Positions 7,989-14,559 of a stretch of 14,559 bases of DNA are shown here, one piece after another. The stretch is from Opitutia bacterium UBA7374 (GTDB lineage: Bacteria; Verrucomicrobiota; Verrucomicrobiia; Opitutales; Coraliomargaritaceae). The stretch spans positions 1-14,559 of the forward strand of contig DKOA01000007.1 in the NCBI GenBank assembly GCA_002469895.1, given 5' to 3'. Position numbers and translations under genes: made by a program. The notes under the pieces were generated by a model that saw only the letters and a program-made list of their open reading frames with translations, was not told the origin of the DNA and searched no databases. Within the stretch, counting starts at the first letter, position 1, and each line of letters begins with the position of its first letter.

Positions 7989-8705
7989 ATGCCAGCCCCC
8001 TACAAACATATAATATGGGACTGGAACGGTACCCTTTTAAATGACACCTGGCTCTGTGTTGAAGTGCTTAACGGGCTACTTACTGAACGGGGCAGAAAGC
8101 CGCTCTCAGAGGAAGATTATCGCACTCATTTCGGCTTTCCTGTTGTGCATTTTTACGAATTCCTTGGCTTTGATACTGACCGCGACAGCTTTGAAAAAGT
8201 TAGTCATGAGTTCATCGGTGCTTATGAAGCGCGCTGGCTGGAAGAGTGCACCCTACACCAACGAGCCGCTACCGCACTAGAAAGTCTGGCCGCTCGCGGA
8301 ATTAGCCATTCCGTGCTTTCTGCCGCCGAACAATCGGCCCTGGAGGCCGGCATCGCGCATTTTGGTATACGCGAGCACTTCCTCGGACTGGTCGGTACCG
8401 ATAATATCTTTGCCCGCGGCAAAGTCGAGCAGGGCAAAGAATGGATCGCCCAACTGGATTGGGCACCGGCGGAAATCGTTCTAGTCGGTGACACTCTGCA
8501 TGATTTTGAGGTCGCCCAGGCAATCGGAGCCGATTGCATACTCTTGGCTCATGGCCACCATTGCCCGAAGCGCTTGCTCCGCACCGGAGCACCGGTCGTC
8601 GACTCCCTCGACGAGTTGGTTCAACAGCTCGGTCCATCCGGCCCGTCCAGTGGCCACACGCCTGACTCTATCCAAGTACCGGAGCAGCGCGACAATTCCG
8701 CCTGA
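7989..8705 (+). CDS. HAD-superfamily hydrolase (phosphoglycolate phosphatase-like)
   Basis: A haloacid dehalogenase-type phosphohydrolase of 238 residues. Motif I is DWNGTLLND with nucleophile Asp11; motif II is the serine in SVLSAAE (about 108); motif III is a lysine in the GKVEQGK region; motif IV is VLVGDTLHDFEVA with the metal-binding aspartates. A helical cap lies between motif I and motif II, as in the phosphoglycolate phosphatase/beta-phosphoglucomutase group. The second aspartate of motif I is replaced by Asn13; many HAD proteins with the DWNGT or DFNGT signature share this, and their substrates are mostly unknown. The fold should end near DELVQQL (about 210). The last 27 or so residues are low-complexity and lie antisense to the next gene. 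It is probably in an operon with the upstream membrane protein. The substrate cannot be told from sequence. Confidence 0.88.
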   Translation: MPAPYKHIIWDWNGTLLNDTWLCVEVLNGLLTERGRKPLSEEDYRTHFGFPVVHFYEFLGFDTDRDSFEKVSHEFIGAYEARWLEECTLHQRAATALESLAARGISHSVLSAAEQSALEAGIAHFGIREHFLGLVGTDNIFARGKVEQGKEWIAQLDWAPAEIVLVGDTLHDFEVAQAIGADCILLAHGHHCPKRLLRTGAPVVDSLDELVQQLGPSGPSSGHTPDSIQVPEQRDNSA

Positions 8706-9073
8706 CTGACCTCATAGGCCCATGCCTCGCCGAGTATCTCGCCAAAACTGTCAAAACAAGCAACCCGGCGACGAATATACTCATTGGCCGCCTCCGAACG
8801 GGCGGGGTCGTAGCCTTCAAGCTGGTCGATGCGTGCTAAATCCTCCGGTTTGGGCAGCTCGAGGAGACAGCCCTTGACCCAACCTTCTCCCTCCAGGCGT
8901 AACCCGGGGTAGCCAATATGCAAGTCGTAGAGCTTCCCGTGTATCCGGGCGGCACTGACCGAACGGACCCGCCCGGCACAGTGACTTTGCCAATACAGGC
9001 CTCCGGGCTGTAATGTGCCATAGACAAATACATATGCCGGAAAGCCAGCCCATTTATCTTTAGAAAAAGTCAT
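8621..9073 (-). CDS. Gamma-glutamylcyclotransferase-like protein (AIG2/GGCT fold)
   Basis: A 150-residue protein of the GGCT-like fold. It has the substrate-loop motif VFVYGTLQPGG (15-25), the predicted catalytic acid Glu86 in LEGYDP, and the terminal strand WAYEV followed by WIESGVW near 134-140. Family members cleave gamma-glutamyl amines or peptides with release of 5-oxoproline, but small bacterial members like this have poorly known substrates. The start is ATG 9073; no strong ribosome binding site is seen. It is convergent with the HAD gene: its last 28 codons overlap the HAD 3' end by 85 bases. The conserved end of the domain (ESGVW) lies inside the overlap, so this gene needs that DNA. 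It diverges from miaB across an 83-base gap. Confidence 0.87.
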   Translation of the reverse strand: MTFSKDKWAGFPAYVFVYGTLQPGGLYWQSHCAGRVRSVSAARIHGKLYDLHIGYPGLRLEGEGWVKGCLLELPKPEDLARIDQLEGYDPARSEAANEYIRRRVACFDSFGEILGEAWAYEVSQAELSRCSGTWIESGVWPLDGPDGPSC

Positions 9074-9156
9074 GCGTCCATTTTACTGCTGACTACCATC
9101 CGTTTGCCAGTTCGGGATTGTCAAGCGGCTCCAGTCTACCATTCTGCTCGGATTCA

Positions 9157-10515
9157 ATGAATCGGGTTTTCATCAAGACCTACGGCTGCCAAATGAACGA
9201 ACGTGATTCCGAGGCCGTCGCCGCCATGCTCCGCGGCAAGGGGTACAGCATCGTCGATCAGGAAATGGACGCTGATGTTATCTTGTTGAATACTTGCAGC
9301 GTGCGTGAACAGGCGGAACAGAAGGCGATCGGCAAGGCCGGGCACATTGCCTCCCGTAAGAGAAAAAACCCCAACCTGATTGTCGGTGTGATGGGTTGCA
9401 TGGCCCAAAACCGGGGCGCCGACCTACTTGATAGCCTGCCCGACCTCGACCTTATCGTCGGCACACAGAAATTTCACCGTGTCCCCGAACACCTCGAAAA
9501 CGTCATCGCCTCACTCAAGGGACAAGGCCCGCGGCCCGATACGATTGTTGACCTCGAGGCCGAAGACGGCTCGCAAAACACCATCGACACGCACCTCGAG
9601 GATGGACCGCAGATCACGGCCTTCGTCAGCATCATGCAGGGCTGCAATATGAACTGCAGCTACTGCATCGTTCCCAAGACCCGCGGCCCCGAACGCGCCC
9701 GTCCGATTGAGGCGATCGTCGAGGAAGTCGAACAACTCGCCGCCAACGGCACCCGCGAAGTCACCTTGCTCGGGCAGATCGTCAACCAGTACGCCGTCCG
9801 CGAATTCCCCGTAGTCGACCGAAAAAGCCCGTTTGTACAACTACTCGAACGAATCAACGAGATCGACGGTATCGAGCGCATACGCTTTACCTCCCCGCAC
9901 CCTGTTGGCTTCCGCGAGGACCTCATCGAGTGCTATGCCCGCTTACCCAAACTCTGCGAGTACCTCCACTTCCCTATGCAGAGCGGCAGCGACCGCATCC
10001 TCAAGGCCATGCGCCGCCCCTACACGGTGGAGCGCTTTCGCCGCATCATCGACCGCATCCGCGAAGTTTGCCCGGGGATCTACATTTCCACCGACGTAAT
10101 CGTTGGCTTCCCCGGAGAGACCGAGGAGGACTTTGAGCTGACCCGCCAACACTTCGACGACATCGGGTTTGATATGGCCTACCTCTTCAAATACAGCGTA
10201 CGCCCCGGCACCACTGCCGAACCGCTGGGCGACCCCGTCCCCGTCGAAGTCAAAGAAGAACGCAACCAGATACTCATCGATATCCTCGGTAAAAACTCCC
10301 TCACCCGCAATGAGTCCCTCATCGGCAGCGTCGAAGAAGTTCTCCTTGAAGGACCCGCCCGCAGAGGCGAAGGTATGTACGTCGGTCGCACCCGTGGTTA
10401 TCGCAAGGTCATCGTCCCGGCCAGCCCACGCCTCGTCGGCCAACTTCTCCCCGTCCGCATCGAAAAGGCGACTATAAGCTCTCTTTTCGGGCAGCTAGTC
10501 CTCCAGGAGGAATAA
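9157..10515 (+). CDS. miaB: tRNA-2-methylthio-N6-dimethylallyladenosine synthase MiaB
   Basis: MiaB is a radical-SAM methylthiotransferase that converts i6A37 to ms2i6A37 next to the anticodon of tRNAs reading U-starting codons. From ATG 9157 it has 452 residues. The N-terminal UPF0004 domain has Cys11 (TYGCQMN), Cys47 (NTCSVRE) and Cys81 (GCMAQ) for the auxiliary iron-sulfur cluster. The radical-SAM CxxxCxxC (Cys163, 167, 170) lies in GCNMNCSYCIVPKTRG. A C-terminal TRAM domain spans about 385-450. The usual GQNV motif after the core reads GQIV here (Ile208). The frame is open to TTG 9118, but the family begins at MNRVFIKTYGCQMNERDSE. The gene is richer in G and C (a sample at 10021-10080 is about 63%) than dnaN (about 53% in a sample), with many C-ending codons. 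MiaB is favoured over RimO by MNERDSE and the overall motif pattern. Confidence 0.96.
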   Translation: MNRVFIKTYGCQMNERDSEAVAAMLRGKGYSIVDQEMDADVILLNTCSVREQAEQKAIGKAGHIASRKRKNPNLIVGVMGCMAQNRGADLLDSLPDLDLIVGTQKFHRVPEHLENVIASLKGQGPRPDTIVDLEAEDGSQNTIDTHLEDGPQITAFVSIMQGCNMNCSYCIVPKTRGPERARPIEAIVEEVEQLAANGTREVTLLGQIVNQYAVREFPVVDRKSPFVQLLERINEIDGIERIRFTSPHPVGFREDLIECYARLPKLCEYLHFPMQSGSDRILKAMRRPYTVERFRRIIDRIREVCPGIYISTDVIVGFPGETEEDFELTRQHFDDIGFDMAYLFKYSVRPGTTAEPLGDPVPVEVKEERNQILIDILGKNSLTRNESLIGSVEEVLLEGPARRGEGMYVGRTRGYRKVIVPASPRLVGQLLPVRIEKATISSLFGQLVLQEE

Positions 10516-10588
10516 CCTTCCGGGAGAAATTACATCACGCAGCGGTTCAGAAGAAACGAAACAAGGGCATTGGAGTCTCGGCAAGGTA

Positions 10589-12406
10589 TTAGCTCTCGTT
10601 ACTGCTTTCGAATTCGGCTAAAATGTCTTCCAACGGACGCAAGGATTCGGAAGGGAAGAAGCTATTTATCCGGTAAATGACTTGCTGTATGATGCCGTCT
10701 GGACATGAGGCGCCACCGGTGACGAGCAGAGTGGGTGGTTTCTTCGTAGATTCGGGCAGAAAAGGACGAATCAAATCCTGACCTCCAGGAAAGCTCGCTC
10801 CGGAAAGAGGATAACTGTAATGACGAATTTCCCGAGAGGAAAGAATGTTGTCTTCGGACTGGATATAATGGGCCTTCCTGCCGAGCCGTTTGCTGCAAAC
10901 GTGGTACAACTGATAGGTGTTGGAGCTGTTGTGCCCGCCCACAACCAGGGCAATGTCGATCGGCTCTGCAAGGGCACTCTGCAGGGCGTCTTGATTGACT
11001 TGAGTGGCATAGCAAAGGGTGTCGCCTTTTCCTTGAGACCAGAGGTGCTGGTCCACTTTATCCGCTCCGTATTTTTCAGCCAGTACTGAACGCAAGTAAT
11101 CAATAATACGGAGTGTTTCGTTGCTCAGAAGGGTGGTTTGATTAACCACGGCGATCCGCTCGAGATCCCGCTCAGGATCGAAACCACGCGAATACAGCCC
11201 GGCAAAAGCAAATTCGAATCGTTGGCGCTTAGCAGATCCTTCTAGTCGAATGACATCTGCTAAGGCTTCCGCATGAGCCCGGTTACGAATCATCAGAGCC
11301 GGGCCATAACTGGCGCTGTTAGAAAAAGTGGCCTTGGTTTCTTCGTGCTCTGACTTGCCATGAATGAGCACCGTGTAGCCTTCTTTTGCATAACGGCGCG
11401 CCGCTTTCCACACCTTTTCTACAAGCATACAAGTAGCATCATGCCGACGAATGGGGATACCGGCACGAATAAGCCGTGCTTTATCTTCGTTAGTCGCACC
11501 AAAGGCAGGGATAATGACAATGTCATCCGGGCTTAGTTGGTTCCAAAGGGCGTCCGGATCGTCGTGCCCGACGGCCGTGGCTCCGTCAGCGCGGAGGGGC
11601 AGGCCTTTATCCGTCTGCAAATAGCGCAGACCACGAGCCAGCAGGTCTTGATTAACAAATGGATTATGAATCAGCTCGCTCAGCATGAAGACCCGTTGGC
11701 CGGGATGTTCCGCTACGGTTTCATAGGCCCGTTCAATCGCGTTCTGTACACCAAGACAAAAACCAAAGTGGCTGGGGAGTCGGTAACGAACAGCACCAAA
11801 ATCGAGCAGGGCCGATTCACCGGAGGTGTTCTCGCGGGTTCGTCGGGCTGCCTTCACGACTGCACAGAGCTGACTTTGATACAGTGACAACGATTGTTTG
11901 TCGACATACACTTGGCGGTTGCGCTCTTTAGCAGTGCGGAAGCGGTAAATGTACTGATGCTCGCCCAAATCAAGATAGGGAAGTCGGTGCAGTTCGCTAA
12001 CGAGTGCGGTGAGTGCTGCGCTAAGCAATGGATCCAGTCGATCCGGATCGTTCGATTGAAATTCTTCTAGAGTGTCTAAGCTGTAAAAAGAAAGACTTTC
12101 TTCCGAAAAATGCTCGACCACAGCTGCATAGATGGTGAATTCACCCGCTGCTGTTTGCATGGTTGTCATATGATGGGAACGCACCCCTTGTGCCAGAGCT
12201 TCGGTTGCTTCCGATGGACTTTGGAATGGCTTATTAGTCGATATGACAGTTGGTTCTAACCGATTATTCTCCTGTAAACGGCAAACTAAACGGTAATGCT
12301 CGTCAAATAACAGAAGTATCCAAGGAGTACTTTCATTTTCTGCAGTTGCTTCTGCAGTAGCCTTTTTTGAGGCCTGATCTTCCCGTATATCCATTTCTAT
12401 AAGCAT
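10589..12406 (-). CDS. ispH: 4-hydroxy-3-methylbut-2-enyl diphosphate reductase IspH with unknown N-terminal domain
   Basis: IspH, an iron-sulfur enzyme, makes IPP and DMAPP in the last step of the MEP pathway. From ATG 12406 the protein is 605 residues against roughly 310-400 for most bacterial IspH. The catalytic part runs from about 200 to 590: Cys217 (FGFCLGV), His247 (ELIHNP), Cys326 (DATCMLV), HGKSEHEET (349-357), NQTTLLSNET, Cys465 (LCYATQ) and the substrate motif GHNSSNT (about 491-497). All three cluster cysteines are present. The HGKxxHEET form and the arm before the core (YQSQL, about 176-180) resemble the longer cyanobacterial/plastid type. Residues 1 to about 142 match nothing I know. 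Start: ATG 12406 has GAGGAG 11 bases upstream; ATG 12394 and TTG 12430 are alternatives. It converges with miaB and diverges from the RelE-like gene. The 73 bases between it and miaB show no clear terminator. Confidence 0.92.
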   Translation of the reverse strand: MLIEMDIREDQASKKATAEATAENESTPWILLLFDEHYRLVCRLQENNRLEPTVISTNKPFQSPSEATEALAQGVRSHHMTTMQTAAGEFTIYAAVVEHFSEESLSFYSLDTLEEFQSNDPDRLDPLLSAALTALVSELHRLPYLDLGEHQYIYRFRTAKERNRQVYVDKQSLSLYQSQLCAVVKAARRTRENTSGESALLDFGAVRYRLPSHFGFCLGVQNAIERAYETVAEHPGQRVFMLSELIHNPFVNQDLLARGLRYLQTDKGLPLRADGATAVGHDDPDALWNQLSPDDIVIIPAFGATNEDKARLIRAGIPIRRHDATCMLVEKVWKAARRYAKEGYTVLIHGKSEHEETKATFSNSASYGPALMIRNRAHAEALADVIRLEGSAKRQRFEFAFAGLYSRGFDPERDLERIAVVNQTTLLSNETLRIIDYLRSVLAEKYGADKVDQHLWSQGKGDTLCYATQVNQDALQSALAEPIDIALVVGGHNSSNTYQLYHVCSKRLGRKAHYIQSEDNILSSREIRHYSYPLSGASFPGGQDLIRPFLPESTKKPPTLLVTGGASCPDGIIQQVIYRINSFFPSESLRPLEDILAEFESSNES

Positions 12407-12538
12407 TAACGATGGGACTCCTCTGGTCAACCTTCCGGGATTGTTCGCGATTGTTGGATCTAATCAAATGGATTCTGCTGTTGCTCCTCGGCAAAGCCCT
12501 CTTAGTTTGCCGTAAGTTTTCATCTTAATTCATTGGAT

Positions 12539-12907
12539 ATGTTTCAGGTAAATTTCAGCGAACAAAGCATGAATGAGTTAAACCAACTCGACACCCGCTC
12601 GCAGATGATGCTGGTCGAGGTAGTCAGTTGCTTAACTCAAGAGCAATTAGATCATCCCGGTGATGAGCTGGGATGTTTCCAGAGAAACGGTAAAGTTTAC
12701 TTCCGTGTTCGGGCTGGTGAATTTAGAATCTATTTCGAGCAACAGGAAGATGTCCTGCATGCCCATTACATCTTACATCGAAATACCTTTGCAGACTTTG
12801 TTTTTCGATCAAAGCTACCGATTACGGAAGATTTCCTTGTTGAACAAGAGGATTCGTTTTGGAAATACCTCGAATCATTACGACAAAAGGAAGATAAAGA
12901 AGGATAG
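12539..12907 (+). CDS. RelE/ParE-like protein, orphan
   Basis: A 122-residue protein whose core resembles the RelE/ParE toxin fold. It starts with a strand (MFQVNFSEQ), then helices with regularly spaced Leu and Met, then the family-like core YFRVRAGEFRIYFEQ (about 54-68, with Arg56, Arg58 and Arg63), ending HAHYILHRNTF (75-84, Arg81). This pattern is typical of RelE-type mRNA interferases and their non-toxic relatives. A C-terminal tail of about 30 residues, acidic then lysine-rich, is longer than usual. No antitoxin gene is visible: the 132-base gap upstream holds only a 15-codon frame, and nothing is coded in the 291 bases downstream. The start is ATG 12539, with TTG 12533 two codons earlier. 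It may be a housekeeping or regulatory RelE-like protein rather than a toxin. Fold similarity is my reading from motifs. Confidence 0.75.
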   Translation: MFQVNFSEQSMNELNQLDTRSQMMLVEVVSCLTQEQLDHPGDELGCFQRNGKVYFRVRAGEFRIYFEQQEDVLHAHYILHRNTFADFVFRSKLPITEDFLVEQEDSFWKYLESLRQKEDKEG

Positions 12908-13198
12908 GCCAAGCGTATGTTTTCCTTTTTCAGACGATGTGAACAGCCCGTGAATTTGATGTGAAATCGAAGCAAATACACGTGAACAAAGAAAAAGTTA
13001 CTCCCACTGTACACATTTGTGACAAAAATTTCACTGCCCTATGCGCATGCGTTCAGATGCACAAACTAGTCTGTCTCAACCATTTCCTTGCTTGTTGCCG
13101 CTATTCACCAAGAATACTGTTACGGTTAGATAAGTATAGATAAAGAGACTATATATATAATAGTTGCCAGATTCAGATAAAAAACAACTAATTGAGCC
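12908..13198. other. AT-rich non-coding region upstream of dnaN
   Basis: These 291 bases hold no open frame I believe in. They are clearly more AT-rich than the flanking genes, with an alternating TA run at 13151-13159. Several nine-base strings match the DnaA box TTATNCACA at seven of nine positions on one strand or the other (TGTGAACAG 12939, CGTGAACAA 12981, CTGTACACA 13007, TGTGACAAA 13019, CTATTCACC 13101), but none is perfect. They may be chance in AT-rich DNA. The region certainly contains the dnaN leader. Confidence 0.5.
13156..13161 (+). promoter_or_regulatory. Predicted -10 box of the dnaN promoter
   Basis: A perfect TATAAT lies 37 bases upstream of the dnaN ATG, inside a run of alternating T and A. 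No good -35 hexamer lies 16-18 bases upstream (AGTATA at 13133-13138 is poor), so the promoter may need an activator or the real -10 may be shifted. The leader between it and the ATG is AT-rich, with only a weak TTGAG as ribosome binding site. Confidence 0.5.
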
Positions 13199-14326
13199 AT
13201 GAAGTTTAAGATCAATCAGGATCATTTCAGCAACGGTCTCCAACAGGTTCTTAACGTGGTCGCTACACGTTCAACAATGCCCATACTAAGTAACGTCCTT
13301 ATCGAAGCAAGGGATGGGCAGATAGAACTGACAACGACGAATCTTGATCTCGGTATTCGCTGCCGAATAAAAGCAGATGTAGAACAACCGGGGGGATTGA
13401 CACTGCCAGTTCGTAAACTCGCAACAATCGTTCGAGAATTACCGCAAGCGGAAGTATTTGTTGAATCGAGTGAGAATAATCAGGCAAAGATTGCTTCCGG
13501 CGGATCTCTGTTTAAAATAATGGGGATTGGGACCGATGAGTTTCCACCTTTGCCAACGTTTGAAAACCGACATGTCTTTGAACTCACCCAGGATTCTGTG
13601 CTAAACATGTTGAAGAGTGTTTCCTACGGCCAATCGACAGACGAAAACCGCTATATCCTTAACGGAGTGTACTTCAATTTTAGTGACGATAAGTTAACGT
13701 TGGTCGCTACAGATGGTCGCCGTCTCGCGCTGACCGCTTTGGAAACCGATGTTGCTGCAGACAATGGGGGTAGTCTGATTCTACCGGCTAAAACCGTTGC
13801 CGAGTTGGAGCGTCTTCTGGGCAAGGGCGAAAAACTAAAGATTGCCTTCAATGATCGTCAGGTAGCCTTTGATATCGAGATTGATGATGATGGAGATTCC
13901 GGTTTATCGGATCAGTTGTATCTTGTTTCCAAGATTGTCGAAGGGAACTACCCGAACTACCGTCAGGTGATACCTAAAGAAACCGAGCATCGGGTAAAAA
14001 TTGAGCGCGAACTCATGCTCGAATGCGTTCATCGCGCTGCACTGGTAACTTCTGACAAAAGTAATTCGGTCAAACTGAAGGTCAGCAAAAACTTACTTGA
14101 GATTTCTGGTTCCTCTTCCGAATACGGAGAATCTCATGAGTCCATGGCGATCGCTTACGATGGGCCTGAAGTACAGGTAGCCTTTAATCCCCAGTTTCTC
14201 ATGGAACCACTAAAGGCACTGACCAAAGACGAAGTTTTCTTTGAATTTAAGGATGAGCTAAGTCCTGGCTTATTTAAAACGTTGGATAATTTTATCTGCG
14301 TCATCATGCCCCTTCGTTTGAACTAA
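13199..14326 (+). CDS. dnaN: DNA polymerase III beta subunit (sliding clamp)
   Basis: The beta clamp forms a ring around DNA that tethers the replicative polymerase and many repair proteins. The 375-residue protein has the normal three-domain length, with the typical N-terminus MKFKINQDHFSNGLQQVLNV, the early motif ATRSTMPILSNVLIEA (about 22-37), the central NRYILNGVYFNF and ATDGRRLAL (about 170-178), KIVEGNYPNY in domain 2/3, and the C-terminal VIMPLRLN that forms part of the partner-binding pocket. No key part is missing. It starts at ATG 13199 after an AT-rich leader with a TATAAT. dnaA does not lie upstream here; the preceding gene is the RelE-like one, so the classical dnaA-dnaN pair is split or inverted in this genome. 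A membrane protein gene follows after 21 bases. Confidence 0.97.
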   Translation: MKFKINQDHFSNGLQQVLNVVATRSTMPILSNVLIEARDGQIELTTTNLDLGIRCRIKADVEQPGGLTLPVRKLATIVRELPQAEVFVESSENNQAKIASGGSLFKIMGIGTDEFPPLPTFENRHVFELTQDSVLNMLKSVSYGQSTDENRYILNGVYFNFSDDKLTLVATDGRRLALTALETDVAADNGGSLILPAKTVAELERLLGKGEKLKIAFNDRQVAFDIEIDDDGDSGLSDQLYLVSKIVEGNYPNYRQVIPKETEHRVKIERELMLECVHRAALVTSDKSNSVKLKVSKNLLEISGSSSEYGESHESMAIAYDGPEVQVAFNPQFLMEPLKALTKDEVFFEFKDELSPGLFKTLDNFICVIMPLRLN

Positions 14327-14347
14327 CTTTAACGACTGGGAGACATT

Positions 14348-14559
14348 ATGATGAATGAATCCGCCTACTTCATATTGGCGGTGCTGGCACTCTTGTCATT
14401 AGGAGTTCCGGCATTGGGCAATCGCTTTCTTTTTCCAATTGCCCATGTTCTGGCCAAGTGGATTCGCTGGGTACTATTTGCTGGAGTTTTCGCAGCGCTA
14501 ATGGAAATAACGGGATGGTCGACAAGGTCTGCTTGGGTGCATCTAGTTATCGGTGGATG
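14348..14559 (+). CDS. Membrane protein of unknown function, cut by the window end
   Basis: An open frame begins at ATG 14348 (a second ATG follows at 14351), with GGGAG five bases upstream, 21 bases after the dnaN stop. The 70 visible codons give MMNESAYFILAVLALLSLG, then a hydrophobic stretch to about residue 24, a short polar/aromatic stretch (GNRFLFPIAHVLAKWIRW), and a second hydrophobic stretch (VLFAGVFAALMEI, about 42-54). It therefore looks like a small inner-membrane protein with at least two spans. The start and ribosome binding site are good and the frame is open to the edge. I do not recognise the family. Tight spacing suggests co-transcription with dnaN. Confidence 0.7.
   Translation, partial: MMNESAYFILAVLALLSLGVPALGNRFLFPIAHVLAKWIRWVLFAGVFAALMEITGWSTRSAWVHLVIGG

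Noticed and set aside
9943..10443. Long open frame (166 codons) antisense to miaB
   Set aside because: It lies wholly within a conserved GC-rich gene; such shadow frames are expected from C-ending codons, and its composition is not protein-like.
10516..10588. Bidirectional terminator between miaB and ispH
   Set aside because: No stable GC-rich hairpin with a following T run is seen on either strand.
12468..12515. 15-codon frame upstream of the RelE-like gene as a possible antitoxin
   Set aside because: Too short to be an antitoxin and without a clear ribosome binding site.
12976..12990. CACGTG core with flanking GTGAAC, resembling a second parS
   Set aside because: Only the six-base core and a few bases match; the left arm (AAATA) does not fit TGTTN, so it is not a parS.

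Overview
The window looks like a piece of a bacterial chromosome near the replication origin, from a member of the Verrucomicrobiota and probably the Opitutae. I infer this from the mix of genes, the roughly 50% GC, an MnmG with a lineage-type insertion, and an unusually long IspH. No tree was made, so the assignment is tentative. There is no rRNA, tRNA, CRISPR array, insertion sequence or phage gene. Most of the window is core housekeeping DNA, and the interest lies in small elements set into it.

Left part, minus strand (about 142-7399). Read in the direction of transcription the order is recA, mnmE, mnmG, then phoB, phoR, trmB. recA (DNA strand exchange) is followed by mnmE and mnmG, the two partners that modify the wobble uridine of tRNAs; mnmE and mnmG overlap by four bases. 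Inside mnmG lies a perfect 16-base ParB-binding palindrome (parS). A 195-base gap then carries a PhoB operator made of 11-base-phased repeats, followed by the phosphate two-component pair phoB-phoR, joined stop-to-start, and by trmB (tRNA m7G46 methylation).

Middle part (about 7546-10515). On the plus strand, divergent from recA, a small membrane protein of unknown function is tightly linked to a HAD-family hydrolase. The tail of the HAD gene overlaps antisense, by 85 bases, the 3' end of a gamma-glutamylcyclotransferase-like gene on the minus strand. Next is miaB (tRNA ms2i6A37), whose GC is visibly higher than that of its neighbours.

Right part (10589-14559). ispH, the last enzyme of the MEP isoprenoid pathway, is on the minus strand and carries an unrecognised N-terminal domain, making it nearly twice the usual length. 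Divergent from it is a lone RelE/ParE-like protein with no visible antitoxin. A 291-base AT-rich gap with a perfect TATAAT leads into dnaN (sliding clamp), and the window ends inside a small membrane protein gene.

Four genes act on tRNA modification (trmB, mnmE, mnmG, miaB) and two on replication or recombination (recA, dnaN). Together with parS they fit an origin-proximal block. The candidates for something not yet described are the IspH N-terminal domain, the parS site within the MnmG insertion, the reversed Pho-box array, the orphan RelE-like protein and the overlapping HAD/GGCT pair.
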